A stretch of DNA of 64,000 nucleotides from Massilia sp. Root133 (GTDB taxonomy: Bacteria; Pseudomonadota; Gammaproteobacteria; Burkholderiales; Burkholderiaceae_D): NCBI RefSeq assembly GCF_001426525.1, contig NZ_LMEW01000009.1, forward strand, positions 94,045-158,044, read 5' to 3'. Positions 19,028-29,302 of this stretch are shown here, in pieces; position 1 is the stretch's first letter, and each line of letters starts with the position of its first letter. The notes under the pieces are model-generated. The model was not told the origin of the DNA, searched no databases, and saw nothing but the letters and a program-made list of their open reading frames with translations. Made by a program: the position numbers and the translations under genes.

Positions 19028-19531
19028 ATGATCGAATCCGCCGTCCTATGGCTGCTGAAATTCCTCGCCGTGCCCACCGTCGGGCTGACGTCGGTATTCC
19101 TCATCGCCTTCGTTTCCGCAACCCTGCTGCCGCTCGGCTCCGAGCCCGCCGTGTTCGCCGTCGTGAAAGCGAATCCCGCGATGTTCTGGCCCACCGTCCT
19201 CGTCGCCACCCTGGGCAACACGCTGGGCGGCATCGTCGACTACTGGATCGGCTACCGCGCCAAGGTCGCCTTCGCGAAGGAACGCTCGTCGCGCTGGTTC
19301 CACTGGCTCAAACGCTACGGCGCGAAGACGATGCTGCTGTCCTGGGTGCCGGGCATCGGCGACCCGCTGTGCACGCTGGCGGGCTGGCTGCACCTGCCGT
19401 TCTGGCCCAGCGTCATCTATATGGCCATCGGCAAGTTCGGGCGCTATGTGTTCATGACGGTCACGCTGCTGTACGTGCCGGACGGGTGGTGGAAGTGGCT
19501 GGGGGCGATGAGCAGCAAGCTGTTCGGATGA
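19028..19531 (+). CDS. YqaA family (DedA-related) inner membrane protein
   Basis: A 167-residue polytopic protein with four to five hydrophobic segments and the DedA/VTT-type features: a polar LGSEPAVFAV stretch near residue 38, GNTLGGIVDYWIGY near 65 and the later SWVPGIGDPLCTLAGWL segment. YqaA proteins are small members of the DedA superfamily thought to move lipids; no activity is shown here. Start choice: ATG 19028 lies downstream of the putative transcription start near 18994, whereas ATG 18986 would overlap the -10 box. Confidence 0.82.
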   Translation: MIESAVLWLLKFLAVPTVGLTSVFLIAFVSATLLPLGSEPAVFAVVKANPAMFWPTVLVATLGNTLGGIVDYWIGYRAKVAFAKERSSRWFHWLKRYGAKTMLLSWVPGIGDPLCTLAGWLHLPFWPSVIYMAIGKFGRYVFMTVTLLYVPDGWWKWLGAMSSKLFG

Positions 19532-19749
19532 ACGGGTCCATCCGGCGTGGATAAGATGCCTGTTGTTTCATCACGCCGAGTTTTTGCTGGAAAATCTTGC
19601 ATTCAACCAAAACAAATTTGCGCGAAAGCGTCGTTTTCCGCCCGTTTCTGCTTTTTCGCCATTGCAAAAATTATTCCTTCCCCAGCGTGGTGCATCGCAA
19701 TAAGCTAGAATAGAGAGTCCTACGCGTCAGTACGACAGTCGATCTCCCC

Positions 19750-22700
19750 ATGAACGCTCCTGCCAATATCCACGCCCTGCTCGAAGAAAACGCACCCATC
19801 CGGCTGCGCGAAATCCCCTATAACTACACGTCGTTCTCCGATCGCGAGATCGTGATCCGTCTGCTGGGCGAGTCATCGTGGCAGTTGCTGGATGAATTGC
19901 GCGGTGCCCGCCAGACCGGGCGCTCGGCCCGCATGCTGTACGAAGTCCTGGGCGACATCTGGGTCGTGCGCCGCAATCCATACCTGCAGGACGACCTGCT
20001 GGACAACCCGAAGCGCCGCGCCAAGCTGATCGAGGCACTGCATCACCGCCTGGCGGAAGTCGACAAGCGCCGCCTGACCGTCGATGCCGGCGAAGCCGAT
20101 CCGGCCACCGCCGCGCGCCGCAGCGCCGCCGTCGAGCAGCTGCTCGTCGCCGCGCGCAAGGCCGTTGACGACTTCGGCCGCGAATTCGCGGACACCTACG
20201 ACCTGCGCAAGCGCGCCAAGGCCGTGCTGGGCCGCTACACCGACAAGCGCAACATCCGTTTCGACGGCATGCACCGCACGTCGCACGTGACGGACGCCAC
20301 CGACTGGCGCGTCGAATACCCGTTCCTCGTCCTGTTGCCGGACTCGGAAGACGAGATGGCCGGCCTCGTGAAAGGCTGTATCGAACTCGGGCTGACCATC
20401 ATCCCGCGCGGCGGCGGTACCGGCTACACGGGCGGCGCGATTCCGCTGTCGCCGATGTCGGCCGTGATCAATACGGAAAAGCTGCTGCAGATGGGCGAGG
20501 TCGAGATGACGCGCCTGCCGGGCGTCGACCGCGACTACGCGACCATCTTCACGGGCGCCGGCGTCGTCACGCAGCGCGTGTCGCAGGCGGCCGAGAAGGC
20601 CGGCTTCGTGTTCGCCGTCGACCCGACGTCCGCGCACGCCTCGTGCATCGGCGGGAACATCGCGATGAACGCGGGCGGCAAGAAGGCCGTCCTGTGGGGC
20701 ACGGCGCTCGATAACCTGGCGTCGTGGCGCATGGTCGACCCCAACGGCGACTGGCTCGACGTCACGCGCGTCGACCACAACCTGGGCAAGATCCACGACG
20801 CCCCGGTCGCGACGTTCAAGCTCGAATGGACACACCCGTCGGAAAAGGGCGCGCCGAAAGGTGCGCCGTTCCGCACCGAGACGCTGGCCATCGAAGGCCG
20901 CCGCTTCCGCAAGGAAGGCCTCGGCAAGGACGTCACCGACAAATTCCTCGCCGGTCTGCCGGGCATCCAGAAAGAGGGCACCGATGGTTTGATCACGTCG
21001 TCACGCTGGATCCTGCACAAGATGCCGAAGTTCACGCGCACCGTCGCGCTGGAATTCTTCGGCCAGGCGCGCGATGCGATCCCGTCGATCGTCGAGATCA
21101 AGGATTACCTCGACAGCCTGCCGAAGAGCGGCAAGCCGGAATTCGCCAGCCTGCGCCTCGCGGGCCTGGAACACCTGGACGAGCGCTACCTGCGCGCCGT
21201 CGGCTATGCGACGAAATCGAAGCGCGGCACGCTGCCGAAGATGGCGCTGTTCGGCGACATCGTCGGCGACGACGAGAACGCCGTCGCGCTGGCCACGTCG
21301 GAAGTCGTGCGTCTTGCGAACACGCGCGTGGGCGAGGGCTTCGTCGCCGTCAGCCCGGAAGCACGTAAAAAATTCTGGCTCGACCGCTCGCGCACCGCGG
21401 CCATCGCGCGCCACACGAACGCCTTCAAGATCAACGAAGACGTCGTCATTCCGCTGAACCGGATGGGCGAGTACACCGACGGCATCGAGCGCATCAACGT
21501 CGAGCTGTCGATCAAGAACAAGCTGCAGCTCGTCGAGGAACTGCACGCCTATTTCGCGGCCGGGAACCTGGAAGTGACGAAGGCGGACGACGCGACGGGC
21601 GAAGGCGTGTCGAAGGAAGAGATCCTCGGCGACCGTCCGCAGCAGGCCGACGAGCTGCTGGGCCGCGTCGCGGCGCGCTGGACCTGGATCACGGCGAACC
21701 TCGACCAGCCGCTGGGCGACGTGCTCGACAAGCTCGCCGACGTCGGCCTCGATGGTCTCGCCGGCACGTTCCAGGCGCGCCTCGCGCAGCAGCCGGGCGC
21801 GAAGCTGTTCGACGTCGTGCAGGACCATACCGTGCGCGTCTCGTGGAAGCAGGAGATCCGCGCGCCGCTGCGCCACATCTTCAATGGCGCGGCCTACGAG
21901 CCGATCCTGGCTGAGGCCACCGCGATCCACAAGCGCGTGCTGCGTTCGCGCGTGTTCGTCGCGCTGCACATGCACGCCGGCGACGGCAACGTGCACACGA
22001 ACCTGCCCGTGAACTCGGACGATTACGCGATGCTGCAGGACGCGCACAAGGCCGTCGAGCGCATCATGAAGCTGGCGCGTTCGCTGGATGGCGTCATCTC
22101 GGGCGAACACGGCATCGGCATCACGAAGCTGGAATTCCTCACCGAAGACGAGATCCGCGACTTCCGCGACTACAAGCAGCGCGTGGACCCGGAAGGCCGC
22201 TTCAACAAGGGCAAGCTGCTGAACAGCGAGACCACGTACGCCGACCTGCGCAACGCGTACACGCCGTCGTTCGGCCTGATGGGCCACGAGTCGCTGATCA
22301 TGCAGCAGAGCGACATCGGCGAGATCGCCAACAGCGTCAAGGACTGCCTGCGCTGCGGCAAGTGCAAGCCCGTGTGCACGACGCACGTGCCGCAATCGAA
22401 TCTGCTGTACTCGCCGCGCGACAAGATCCTCGCGACGTCCGCGCTGATCGAAGCGTTCCTGTACGAAGAGCAGACGCGCCGCGGCGTGTCGATCCGCCAC
22501 TGGGAAGAATTCGAGGACGTGTCCGACCACTGCACCGTGTGCCACAAGTGCGTGACGCCGTGCCCGGTCAACATCGACTTCGGCGACGTCTCGATGAACA
22601 TGCGTAACCTGCTGCGCAAGATGGACAAGCGCAGCTTCAAGCCGGCCCACCGCGCGGGCATGTTCTTCCTGAACGCGACCGATCCGACGACGATCAACGC

Positions 22701-23757
22701 GATGCGCAAGGGGATGATCGACTGGGGCTACAAGGCCCAGCGTCTCGGCGCGACCGTGCTGAAGGCCGTTGCGAAAGAGCAGACGAAGGCACCGCCTCCG
22801 ACGACCGGCAAGGCGCCGATCCGCGAGCAGGTGATCCACTTCGTGAACAAGAAGATGCCGGGCAACCTGCCGAAGAAGACGGCGCGCGCGCTGCTGGACA
22901 TCGAGGACGACAAGGTCATCCCGATCATCCGCAATCCGAAGGTCACCAACGCCGATACGGAAGCCGTGTTCTACTTCCCGGGCTGCGGTTCCGAGCGCCT
23001 GTTCTCGCAGGTGGGCCTGGCCACGCAGGCGATGCTGTGGGAAGTGGGCGTGCAGACCGTGCTGCCGCCGGGCTATCTGTGCTGCGGCTATCCGCAACGC
23101 GGCGCCGGCCAGTACGACAAGGCCGACAAGATGATGACGGATAACCGCGTGCTGTTCCACCGCATGGCCAACACGCTGAACTACCTCGACATCAAGACGG
23201 TCCTCGTCTCGTGCGGCACCTGCTACGACCAGCTCGCGACCTACGAGTTCGAGAAGATCTTCCCGGGCTGCCGCATCATGGACATCCATGAATACCTGCT
23301 GGAGAAGGGCGTCAAGCTGGAAGGCGTGACGGGGATGCGCTACATGTACCACGAACCGTGCCACAACCCGATGAAGCTGGGCGATTCGATGAAGACCGTG
23401 AACGCGCTCGTGCAGACCGTCGACAACGTCAAGATCGAGAAGAACGACCGCTGCTGCGGCGAGTCGGGCACGTTCGCCGTGAGCCGTCCGGACATCTCGA
23501 CCCAGGTCCGCTTCCGCAAGGAGCAGGAAATGGTGAAGGGTGCCGACAAGCTGCGCGCCGACGGTTTCGGCGGCGACGTCAAGATCCTGACGAGCTGCCC
23601 GTCCTGCCTGCAGGGCCTGTCGCGCTACAACGACGATTCGGGCACCACGGCCGACTACATCGTCGTCGAGATGGCGCGTCACCTGCTGGGCGAGAACTGG
23701 ATGCCGAACTACGTGGCCAACGCCAACAACGGCGGCATCGAGCGGGTGCTTGTATGA
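19750..23757 (+). CDS. Giant FAD-linked oxidase / Fe-S oxidoreductase with N-terminal DUF3683
   Basis: A 1335-residue fusion. Residues about 1-150 are DUF3683; 190-400 an FAD-binding type-4 (PCMH) domain with [11 protein letters not shown] near 220; 450-840 an FAD-oxidase C-terminal domain with [12 protein letters not shown] near 740 and GEHGIG near 783; 866-940 a two-cluster ferredoxin part ([11 protein letters not shown] and [12 protein letters not shown]); 1070-1320 two cysteine-rich CCG modules ([10 protein letters not shown] near 1110 and CCGESGTF near 1234). This joins in one chain what GlcD and GlcF or LutAB-like proteins do separately, so a 2-hydroxy-acid (D-lactate-like) dehydrogenase passing electrons to quinone is the inferred role. 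It is translationally coupled to the HIT gene. Confidence 0.9.
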   Translation: MNAPANIHALLEENAPIRLREIPYNYTSFSDREIVIRLLGESSWQLLDELRGARQTGRSARMLYEVLGDIWVVRRNPYLQDDLLDNPKRRAKLIEALHHRLAEVDKRRLTVDAGEADPATAARRSAAVEQLLVAARKAVDDFGREFADTYDLRKRAKAVLGRYTDKRNIRFDGMHRTSHVTDATDWRVEYPFLVLLPDSEDEMAGLVKGCIELGLTIIPRGGGTGYTGGAIPLSPMSAVINTEKLLQMGEVEMTRLPGVDRDYATIFTGAGVVTQRVSQAAEKAGFVFAVDPTSAHASCIGGNIAMNAGGKKAVLWGTALDNLASWRMVDPNGDWLDVTRVDHNLGKIHDAPVATFKLEWTHPSEKGAPKGAPFRTETLAIEGRRFRKEGLGKDVTDKFLAGLPGIQKEGTDGLITSSRWILHKMPKFTRTVALEFFGQARDAIPSIVEIKDYLDSLPKSGKPEFASLRLAGLEHLDERYLRAVGYATKSKRGTLPKMALFGDIVGDDENAVALATSEVVRLANTRVGEGFVAVSPEARKKFWLDRSRTAAIARHTNAFKINEDVVIPLNRMGEYTDGIERINVELSIKNKLQLVEELHAYFAAGNLEVTKADDATGEGVSKEEILGDRPQQADELLGRVAARWTWITANLDQPLGDVLDKLADVGLDGLAGTFQARLAQQPGAKLFDVVQDHTVRVSWKQEIRAPLRHIFNGAAYEPILAEATAIHKRVLRSRVFVALHMHAGDGNVHTNLPVNSDDYAMLQDAHKAVERIMKLARSLDGVISGEHGIGITKLEFLTEDEIRDFRDYKQRVDPEGRFNKGKLLNSETTYADLRNAYTPSFGLMGHESLIMQQSDIGEIANSVKDCLRCGKCKPVCTTHVPQSNLLYSPRDKILATSALIEAFLYEEQTRRGVSIRHWEEFEDVSDHCTVCHKCVTPCPVNIDFGDVSMNMRNLLRKMDKRSFKPAHRAGMFFLNATDPTTINAMRKGMIDWGYKAQRLGATVLKAVAKEQTKAPPPTTGKAPIREQVIHFVNKKMPGNLPKKTARALLDIEDDKVIPIIRNPKVTNADTEAVFYFPGCGSERLFSQVGLATQAMLWEVGVQTVLPPGYLCCGYPQRGAGQYDKADKMMTDNRVLFHRMANTLNYLDIKTVLVSCGTCYDQLATYEFEKIFPGCRIMDIHEYLLEKGVKLEGVTGMRYMYHEPCHNPMKLGDSMKTVNALVQTVDNVKIEKNDRCCGESGTFAVSRPDISTQVRFRKEQEMVKGADKLRADGFGGDVKILTSCPSCLQGLSRYNDDSGTTADYIVVEMARHLLGENWMPNYVANANNGGIERVLV

Positions 23758-24197
23758 CGCGCGTGGTGGGCTGCGAGCTGTGCGAGTTGTCCTCAGTTGC
23801 CACACCTTCGACGGTCGTCGACAACGACAAGTTCATAGTCATCCTCGTCGACGATGCCAACTACCCCGGCTTCGCGCGCGTGATCTGGAAAGACCATGTG
23901 CGCGAAGTGAGCGACCTCGCGGATGCGGATCGCCTGCTGCTGAACGACGCGGTGTGGAAGCTCGAACTCGCCGTGCGCGAGGTGATGCAGCCGCTGAAAG
24001 TCAACGTGGCGAGCCTCGGCAACGTGGTGCCGCACCTGCACTGGCACGTGATCCCGCGCTACGCCGACGACGCGCACTTCCCCGCGCCCGTGTGGGCGCA
24101 GGCGCAGCGCACGACGGACGAGGCGGTGCTGGTCGCGCGCCGGGCACTGGTGCCGCAACTGGCGGAAGCGATCAAGCGCCGCTTCATTAAGCGGTAA
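23754..24197 (+). CDS. HIT family (histidine triad) protein
   Basis: The 147-residue protein carries the triad HLHWHVIPR with His94, His96 and His98, the nucleotide-binding and catalytic signature of HIT hydrolases that act on nucleotide phosphoramidates or dinucleoside polyphosphates. An N-terminal CELCEL pair may bind metal. Its ATG overlaps the stop of the giant oxidoreductase (ATGA), so they are coupled. The substrate is not evident. Confidence 0.9.
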   Translation: MTRVVGCELCELSSVATPSTVVDNDKFIVILVDDANYPGFARVIWKDHVREVSDLADADRLLLNDAVWKLELAVREVMQPLKVNVASLGNVVPHLHWHVIPRYADDAHFPAPVWAQAQRTTDEAVLVARRALVPQLAEAIKRRFIKR

Positions 24198-24211
24198 AAT
24201 TCGCCTATCCA

Positions 24212-24299
24212 CGTCGTCCCCGCGAAGGCGGGGACCCAATTTCGCAAGCGCCGACGTGATGCGCGCAGAACGTGGGCTCCCGCCTTCGCGGGAGCGACG
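24212..24299. repeat. REP-like inverted repeat pair
   Basis: CGTCGTCCCCGCGAAGGCGGGGACCCA on the left and a degenerate mirror, TGGGCTCCCGCCTTCGCGGGAGCGACG, on the right enclose about 35 bases. Each half also folds on itself (CCCCGC/GCGGGG and CTCCCGC/GCGGGAG). Related hairpins occur at 34852, 45788 and 60427, so this is a dispersed extragenic repeat. It lies between the HIT and DUF971 genes. Confidence 0.8.
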
Positions 24300-24323
24300 G
24301 TAATTAACGCTCCCGATCCTATT

Positions 24324-24749
24324 ATGCCCACCCCCACCAACCTCACCATCCGCCAGCAATCGAAGATCCTGGAAATCGCCTTCGACGACGGCGCCGCGTT
24401 CTCCATCCCGTTCGAGCTGATGCGCGTGTACTCGCCGTCGGCCGAAGTGAAGGGCCACGGCCCGGGCCAGGAAGTGCTGCAGGTCGGCAAGCGCGATGTG
24501 GGCATCCGCGGCGTCGAGCCGGTCGGGAACTATGGCGTCAAGCCGCTGTTCACGGACGGCCACGAGTCCGGCATCTTCACGTGGGATTATCTGTACAAGC
24601 TGGGCAACGAGCATGACGTCCTGTGGCAGGACTACCTGGGCCGCCTGCACGCGGCGGGGTATGAAGGCGACAGCGGCCGCGAGGCCAGTGCCGTGCCGGC
24701 GGCCGGGCCGAAGGGCGGCGGTTGCGGCAGCGGTGGATGTAGCCACTAA
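24324..24749 (+). CDS. DUF971 domain protein
   Basis: A 141-residue protein whose residues about 8-95 form the DUF971 / gamma-butyrobetaine hydroxylase N-terminal-like domain (LEIAFDDGAAFSIPFELMRVYSPSAEV). The tail ends in a glycine- and cysteine-rich GGGCGSGGCSH, which could bind metal. Related small proteins are linked to Fe-S cluster handling in other bacteria, but nothing here proves that. It is followed by a bidirectional terminator. Confidence 0.82.
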   Translation: MPTPTNLTIRQQSKILEIAFDDGAAFSIPFELMRVYSPSAEVKGHGPGQEVLQVGKRDVGIRGVEPVGNYGVKPLFTDGHESGIFTWDYLYKLGNEHDVLWQDYLGRLHAAGYEGDSGREASAVPAAGPKGGGCGSGGCSH

Positions 24750-24790
24750 ACGAAAAAAGCGCCGGTTTGCACACGGCGCTTTTTCGTTTA
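24748..24790. terminator. Bidirectional intrinsic terminator
   Basis: AAACGAAAAAAGCGCCG and CGGCGCTTTTTCGTTT form a long stem with a nine-base loop and one bulged base. It has A-runs on the left arm and T-runs on the right, so it works for both the DUF971 gene (plus) and the converging cold shock gene (minus). Confidence 0.9.
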
Positions 24791-24801
24791 CCGGCCTGGA
24801 A

Positions 24802-25005
24802 TTACTGCGGCTGGATGTTTGCGGCCTGCTTGCCTTTCGGGCCGGAGGTCACGTCGAAGGTGACGCGCTGGTTTTCCGCCAGCGATTTGAAGCCTGCCGA
24901 ATTGATGGCCGAGAAGTGTGCGAACAGATCGTCGCCACCATCGTCAGGTTTGATGAAGCCAAAGCCTTTTGCGTCGTTGAACCATTTCACGGTGCCAGTC
25001 GCCAT
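24802..25005 (-). CDS. Cold shock domain protein (CspA family)
   Basis: A 67-residue single cold-shock domain with RNP1 KGFGFI (residues 13-18) and the RNP2-like LFAHFSAI (about 27-34), an RNA chaperone. A GAGAGAGA purine tract precedes the ATG at 25005. The upstream leader is roughly 100 bases if the TATAAT at 25115-25110 is used, the kind of long 5' UTR that csp genes use for temperature control; I did not model its fold. Which Csp paralogue this is cannot be told. Confidence 0.95.
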   Translation of the reverse strand: MATGTVKWFNDAKGFGFIKPDDGGDDLFAHFSAINSAGFKSLAENQRVTFDVTSGPKGKQAANIQPQ

Positions 25006-25109
25006 GTGTCTCTCTCTCAAGAATTTTTTTAACAAGTAATGAAGTATCGCCGGCAGCACATGGTTAAGCGATAAACATCCCTGTTCCAGACTGTGCGCGA
25101 GCGAAAACC

Positions 25110-25115
25110 ATTATA
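25110..25115 (-). promoter_or_regulatory. -10 element of the cold shock gene
   Basis: A perfect TATAAT on the minus strand in a local AT-rich stretch, about 105 bases upstream of the csp start. No good -35 hexamer is seen 17 bases upstream; instead the area is covered by the inverted repeat at 25126-25150. Confidence 0.5.
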
Positions 25116-25125
25116 AGCAGAGTTT

Positions 25126-25150
25126 TAACAATCGGGATGCACGATTGTTA
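25126..25150. promoter_or_regulatory. Inverted repeat TAACAATCG-N7-CGATTGTTA
   Basis: Perfect 9-base arms separated by 7 bases sit just upstream of the csp -10 box, covering where a -35 would lie, in the region between csp and ubiE. Symmetry and placement suggest a protein-binding site; no cognate regulator is identified. Confidence 0.4.
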
Positions 25151-25247
25151 TCGTGTGTGGTAAAGCCGACATTGACGTCGACGCAAACGTTTTCTTCGCG
25201 TTCGCCCGGGTAAGTCATCTTTAAGCCGGGCGGCGGACCCCCGCTTG

Positions 25248-25253
25248 TATAAT
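25248..25253 (+). promoter_or_regulatory. -10 element upstream of ubiE
   Basis: TATAAT lies 27 bases before the ubiE ATG. No convincing -35 box is present at 16-18 bases. It is the only strong -10 word before the ubiE-Tim44 pair. Confidence 0.45.
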
Positions 25254-25279
25254 GTGGCAAGACTAAACGGCTTGCTACT

Positions 25280-26014
25280 ATGACCAACACCACCCATTTC
25301 GGCTACAAGACCGTCTCGGAAGACGAGAAGGTCCACGAGGTAGCCAAGGTATTCCACTCGGTCGCGTCCAAATACGACGTGATGAACGACCTGATGTCCG
25401 CCGGCCTGCACCGCGTGTGGAAGGCGTTCACCATCGCCCAGGCGGGCATTCGTCCCGGCTTCAAGGTGCTCGACATCGCCGGCGGTACGGGCGACTTGTC
25501 GAAGGCATTCGCCAAGGCGGCGGGGCCGAGCGGCGAGGTGTGGCTCACGGACATCAACGAGTCGATGCTGCGCGTGGGCCGCGATCGTCTATTGAACAAA
25601 GGTCTGGTCACCCCCACCTTACTGTGTGACGCGGAGAAACTGCCGTTCCCGGATAATTATTTCGATCGCGTCAGCGTGGCCTTTGGCCTGCGCAACATGA
25701 CGCACAAGGATCAGGCTCTGGCGGAAATGCGCCGTGTGCTCAAGCCGGGCGGCAAGTTGCTGGTGCTGGAGTTTTCCAAAGTGGCGGCGCCGCTGCAAAA
25801 ACCGTACGACGTGTATTCGTTCTCGGTGCTGCCGTGGCTGGGCCAGCGCATCGCCAACGATGCGGAAAGCTACCGGTATCTGGCGGAATCGATCCGCATG
25901 CACCCGGACCAGGAAACGCTGAAGGGCATGATGGAAACGGCGGGCCTGGAAAGAGTACAGTACTACAACCTGACGGCCGGTGTGGCCGCACTGCACACCG
26001 GCATCAAACTTTGA
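25280..26014 (+). CDS. ubiE: Ubiquinone/menaquinone C-methyltransferase UbiE
   Basis: A 244-residue SAM-dependent methyltransferase. Motif I DIAGGTGD is at residues 65-72, the UbiE signature [17 protein letters not shown] is at 32-48, and [20 protein letters not shown] follows later. It performs the C-methylation step of ubiquinone synthesis. ubiJ and ubiB lie downstream, so three ubiquinone genes are grouped. Confidence 0.97.
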   Translation: MTNTTHFGYKTVSEDEKVHEVAKVFHSVASKYDVMNDLMSAGLHRVWKAFTIAQAGIRPGFKVLDIAGGTGDLSKAFAKAAGPSGEVWLTDINESMLRVGRDRLLNKGLVTPTLLCDAEKLPFPDNYFDRVSVAFGLRNMTHKDQALAEMRRVLKPGGKLLVLEFSKVAAPLQKPYDVYSFSVLPWLGQRIANDAESYRYLAESIRMHPDQETLKGMMETAGLERVQYYNLTAGVAALHTGIKL

Positions 26015-26023
26015 GGTGAGCTG

Positions 26024-26968
26024 ATGAAAAAGTTTTTGGCCAGCATGATGATCGCGCTGATGACGCTGTCGAGCGTCGCCGATGCGCGTCCGGTCGGCGG
26101 TGGCCGTTCGTTCGGCCGCCAGTCGCAGTCCGTGAGCCGCATGCGCGCACCCGCGCCGGCGCCGACGCCTGCCCAGCAGCCGTCGTACCAGCAGCGTCCG
26201 GCGCCGGCCCCCATGGCGCCGGCCCAGGTGCCGCAGAAGCGGCCGAGCATGTGGAAAGGCGTGCTGGGTGGTGCATTGCTGGGCCTTGGCCTGGGTGCGC
26301 TGTTCTCGCACTTCGGCATCGGCGGCGCGATGGCCAGCGCCCTGTCGTCGCTGCTGATGATCCTGCTGCTCGTGTTCGCCGTGATGTTCATCATCCGCAT
26401 GTTTCGCCGCAAGGACACGCCGGCCAACCCGACTTTTACGGGTTTTAACCAGAATCCCGTGCCGGCCTCGGCCACGCCGGAAATCGGTTCGGGCCTGAAC
26501 AATGCCTATGCCGGCAACCAGGGCGGCTTCCAGTCGGGCTTCTCGAATGCGCCGTCGCTCGACAAGGCGGCGCCCGCGCACGAGCAGTGGGGCGTGCCGG
26601 CAGGGTTCGACACGGAAGCGTTCCTGCGCCACGCCAGGTCCTCGTTCATCCGCATGCAAGCGGCCTGGGACCGCGGCGACCTCGCCGACCTGCGCGAATT
26701 CACGTCGCCCGAGGTGTACGCCGAACTGTCGCTGCAGATCCAGGAACGGGGCGGCCAGCCGGACTACACGGAAGTCGTCAACATCGATTCGCAGCTGCTG
26801 GGCATCGAGACGACCGACCGCGATTACCTGGCGAGCGTCCAGTTCAACGGCATGATCCGCAACGCGCCGGGCGCGGCGCCGGAACCGTTCGTCGAAGTCT
26901 GGAACCTGGCCAAGCCGCTGGCCGGCAACGGCGGCTGGGTCCTGGCGGGCATTCAGCAGATCACTTGA
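26024..26968 (+). CDS. Tim44-like domain protein with N-terminal membrane anchor
   Basis: A 314-residue protein. It has a signal-like N-terminus (KKFLASMMIALMTLSSVADA), a Pro/Ala/Gln-rich linker (about 40-75), a Gly/Ala-rich hydrophobic stretch (about 78-127) that should span the membrane, and a C-terminal Tim44-like domain (about 195-314). Bacterial Tim44-domain proteins lie in or at the inner membrane; their function is poorly known. It starts nine bases after ubiE, so the two are probably co-transcribed, and a terminator follows at 27029. Confidence 0.85.
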   Translation: MKKFLASMMIALMTLSSVADARPVGGGRSFGRQSQSVSRMRAPAPAPTPAQQPSYQQRPAPAPMAPAQVPQKRPSMWKGVLGGALLGLGLGALFSHFGIGGAMASALSSLLMILLLVFAVMFIIRMFRRKDTPANPTFTGFNQNPVPASATPEIGSGLNNAYAGNQGGFQSGFSNAPSLDKAAPAHEQWGVPAGFDTEAFLRHARSSFIRMQAAWDRGDLADLREFTSPEVYAELSLQIQERGGQPDYTEVVNIDSQLLGIETTDRDYLASVQFNGMIRNAPGAAPEPFVEVWNLAKPLAGNGGWVLAGIQQIT

Positions 26969-27028
26969 AATTTTCGCAAGAAAAGTTCCGTGCTCCAGGG
27001 TTTATGCTCTGGTGAACTGGTAAGATCG

Positions 27029-27063
27029 AAACCGCCCGACCTATGCCGGGCGGTTTTATTTTG
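27029..27063 (+). terminator. Intrinsic terminator after the Tim44-like gene
   Basis: AAACCGCCCG (27029-27038) pairs perfectly with CGGGCGGTTT (27047-27056); the T-run TTTTATTTT follows. It separates the ubiE transcript from ubiJ-ubiB, although partial readthrough is likely because ubiJ starts only 18 bases on. Confidence 0.85.
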
Positions 27064-27080
27064 TGAGCACAAAACACGTC

Positions 27081-27734
27081 ATGTCTTCGACTCCCTCTTT
27101 CCTGTCGCCGTCGGCCCCGGCCGTAGCGACGATCAATCACCTGCTGGCACAGGAAGCGTGGGCGCGCGACGCGCTGATGCGCCATGCCGGCAAGACCGCC
27201 GTCATCGATACCGGGCACCTCGCCCTGCGCATGCGCGTCGCGCGCGACGGCATGCTCGAGACGGCGGGCGTCGACGACCCGGCCAGCGTCACCATCCACG
27301 TCAAGCTCTCCGACCTGCCGCTGATCCTGCAGAACCGCGACCGTGCGTTTTCGTACGTACGGATCGAGGGCGATGCCGAGTTCGCCAACACGATCTCGCA
27401 ATTGTCCAAGGGCCTGCGCTGGGATGCCGAGCACGATCTCGAGCGCGTGGTGGGGCCGATCGGCGCCGTGCGCCTGGCCGGCGGTGCGCGCTCGGCGGTG
27501 ACGGGCGCGGCCACGGCCGGACGCCGGCTCGCGGAAAACGTCGCCGAATTCCTGCTGGAAGAACGCCGCGTGCTCGTGCGCCCGGCGACAGTCGATGATT
27601 TCGCCGACGACGTCGGCCGCCTGCGCGACGACGTCGAGCGCACGGCCAAGCGCATCGCCAAACTGGAGCAGAAGCTTGCCGCGCGCAGCATCGCTCCCGT
27701 TCCGACGACCCCTGACACGCCTTCGGACCACTGA
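27081..27734 (+). CDS. ubiJ: Ubiquinone biosynthesis accessory factor UbiJ (SCP2 domain)
   Basis: A 217-residue protein with an N-terminal SCP2/sterol-carrier-like domain (about residues 15-125) that binds the ubiquinone intermediates' polyprenyl tail, and a C-terminal coiled coil ([24 protein letters not shown]). It sits between ubiE and ubiB as in other proteobacteria. ATG 27081 was chosen over an in-frame GTG at 27063 that lies inside the terminator T-run. Its stop overlaps the ubiB ATG by one base. Confidence 0.93.
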   Translation: MSSTPSFLSPSAPAVATINHLLAQEAWARDALMRHAGKTAVIDTGHLALRMRVARDGMLETAGVDDPASVTIHVKLSDLPLILQNRDRAFSYVRIEGDAEFANTISQLSKGLRWDAEHDLERVVGPIGAVRLAGGARSAVTGAATAGRRLAENVAEFLLEERRVLVRPATVDDFADDVGRLRDDVERTAKRIAKLEQKLAARSIAPVPTTPDTPSDH

Positions 27735-29302
27735 TGATCCTGAAATTCCTGCGCCTGCTGAAGATCTTCACCGTCATCGTCAAGTATGGCCTGGACGAGA
27801 TCGCGATTTCCGGCCTCCACGTACCCCGTACCGCCCGCCTGATCAATACCGTCTTCTTCTGGCGCCGCATCACGTCGCCGCGCGCGATCCGCCTGCGTCT
27901 CGCGCTGGAAGAGCTGGGCCCGATCTTCGTGAAATTCGGCCAGGTGCTGTCGACCCGGCCCGACCTGATGCCGCCGGATATCGTCGAAGAACTGTCGCTG
28001 CTGCAGGACCGCGTGCCGCCGTTCGATTCCGACCTGGCCGTCGCCCAGATCACGCGTTCCCTCGGCGCCTCGCCGGAGACGCTGTTCGCATCGTTCGAGC
28101 GTACCCCGGTGGCATCCGCATCGATCGCCCAGGTGCACTTTGCCGAGCTCAAGAATGGCAAGCAGGTCGCGGTGAAGGTGCTGCGCCCGGGCATGAAGAC
28201 CACAATCGACGAAGACATTGCCCTGATGCAGATGGCCGCCGGCGTCATCGAAAAGGTGTGGGCCGACAGCCGTCGCCTGAAGCCGCGCGAGGTCGTGGCC
28301 GAGTTCGACAAATACCTGCACGACGAGCTCGACCTGATGCGCGAGGCCGCCAACGCGAGCCAGTTGCGCCGCAATTTCGCGAATTCCGATCTGCTGATGG
28401 TGCCGGAGATGTACTGGGACTATTGTTCCAACAGCGTGATCGTGATGGAACGCATGAACGGCATCCCGATCTCGCAGACTGACCGCCTCGTCGCGGCCGG
28501 CGTCGACCTCAAGAAATTGTCCAGCGACGGTGTCGAAATCTTCTTCACGCAAGTTTTTCGAGACGGCTTTTTTCACGCGGATATGCACCCGGGTAATATC
28601 CTCGTGTCGATCGATCCGGATACGTTCGGGCGCTACATCGCGCTGGACTTCGGCATCGTGGGCACCCTGAACGACTTCGACAAGGATTACCTGTCGCAGA
28701 ACTTCCTCGCTTTCTTCCGCCGCGACTACAAGCGCGTGGCCGAGGCGCACATCGAATCGGGCTGGGCGCCGCGCGAGACCCGCGTCGACGAACTTGAAGC
28801 CGCCGTGCGCGCGACGTGCGAACCCATCTTCGATCGTCCTCTCAAGGACATTTCGTTCGGCCAGGTGCTGCTGCGTCTCTTCCAGACGTCGCGCCGGTTC
28901 AACGTCGAAGTGCAGCCGCAGCTCGTGCTGCTGCAAAAGACCATGCTGAACATCGAGGGGCTGGGCCGCCAGCTCGACCCGGACCTCGACCTGTGGAAGA
29001 CGGCGAAACCGTACCTGGAGCGCTGGATGGCCGAGCAGGTCGGCTGGCGTGGCATGGCCGAGCGCCTGAAGGCGGAGGCACCGCGCTTCGGCCAGATCCT
29101 GCCGCAGCTGCCGCGCCTCGTGCACCAGGTCTTGCACAAGCGGGCGTACAGCGACCTCGACATGGGCGACCTGATGGCCAAGCTGGTCGACCAGCAGCGC
29201 CGCACCAATCGCCTGCTGGCCTTCCTCGCCTGCGTGACGGGCGTGCTGACGGTGATCGTCGTCGGCCTGGAGGTCGCCGGGCACCTGCACTGGACGCCGT
29301 GA
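27734..29302 (+). CDS. ubiB: Ubiquinone biosynthesis kinase-like protein UbiB
   Basis: A 522-residue member of the ABC1/ADCK/UbiB atypical kinase family. Visible are the [14 protein letters not shown] segment with its KxGQ motif, the alanine-rich loop ASASIAQVH in place of a glycine-rich loop, the catalytic [10 protein letters not shown] and the metal-binding ALDFGIVG. Hydrophobic C-terminal segments (about 490-520) anchor it in the membrane. It is an ATPase assisting coenzyme Q assembly. It is coupled to ubiJ (ATGA) and to the next gene (TGATG). Confidence 0.97.
   Translation: MILKFLRLLKIFTVIVKYGLDEIAISGLHVPRTARLINTVFFWRRITSPRAIRLRLALEELGPIFVKFGQVLSTRPDLMPPDIVEELSLLQDRVPPFDSDLAVAQITRSLGASPETLFASFERTPVASASIAQVHFAELKNGKQVAVKVLRPGMKTTIDEDIALMQMAAGVIEKVWADSRRLKPREVVAEFDKYLHDELDLMREAANASQLRRNFANSDLLMVPEMYWDYCSNSVIVMERMNGIPISQTDRLVAAGVDLKKLSSDGVEIFFTQVFRDGFFHADMHPGNILVSIDPDTFGRYIALDFGIVGTLNDFDKDYLSQNFLAFFRRDYKRVAEAHIESGWAPRETRVDELEAAVRATCEPIFDRPLKDISFGQVLLRLFQTSRRFNVEVQPQLVLLQKTMLNIEGLGRQLDPDLDLWKTAKPYLERWMAEQVGWRGMAERLKAEAPRFGQILPQLPRLVHQVLHKRAYSDLDMGDLMAKLVDQQRRTNRLLAFLACVTGVLTVIVVGLEVAGHLHWTP

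Noticed and set aside
21001..23805. A 934-codon open frame on the minus strand opposite the giant oxidoreductase
   Set aside because: It is antisense to a gene with clear domains; its product is rich in His, Arg, Ala and Val as expected from mirrored GC-rich codons and has no recognisable motif.
24212..24299. Possible CRISPR-like repeats
   Set aside because: The CCCCGC hairpins are scattered singly in intergenic gaps and are not regularly spaced with spacers, so they are REP-like elements.
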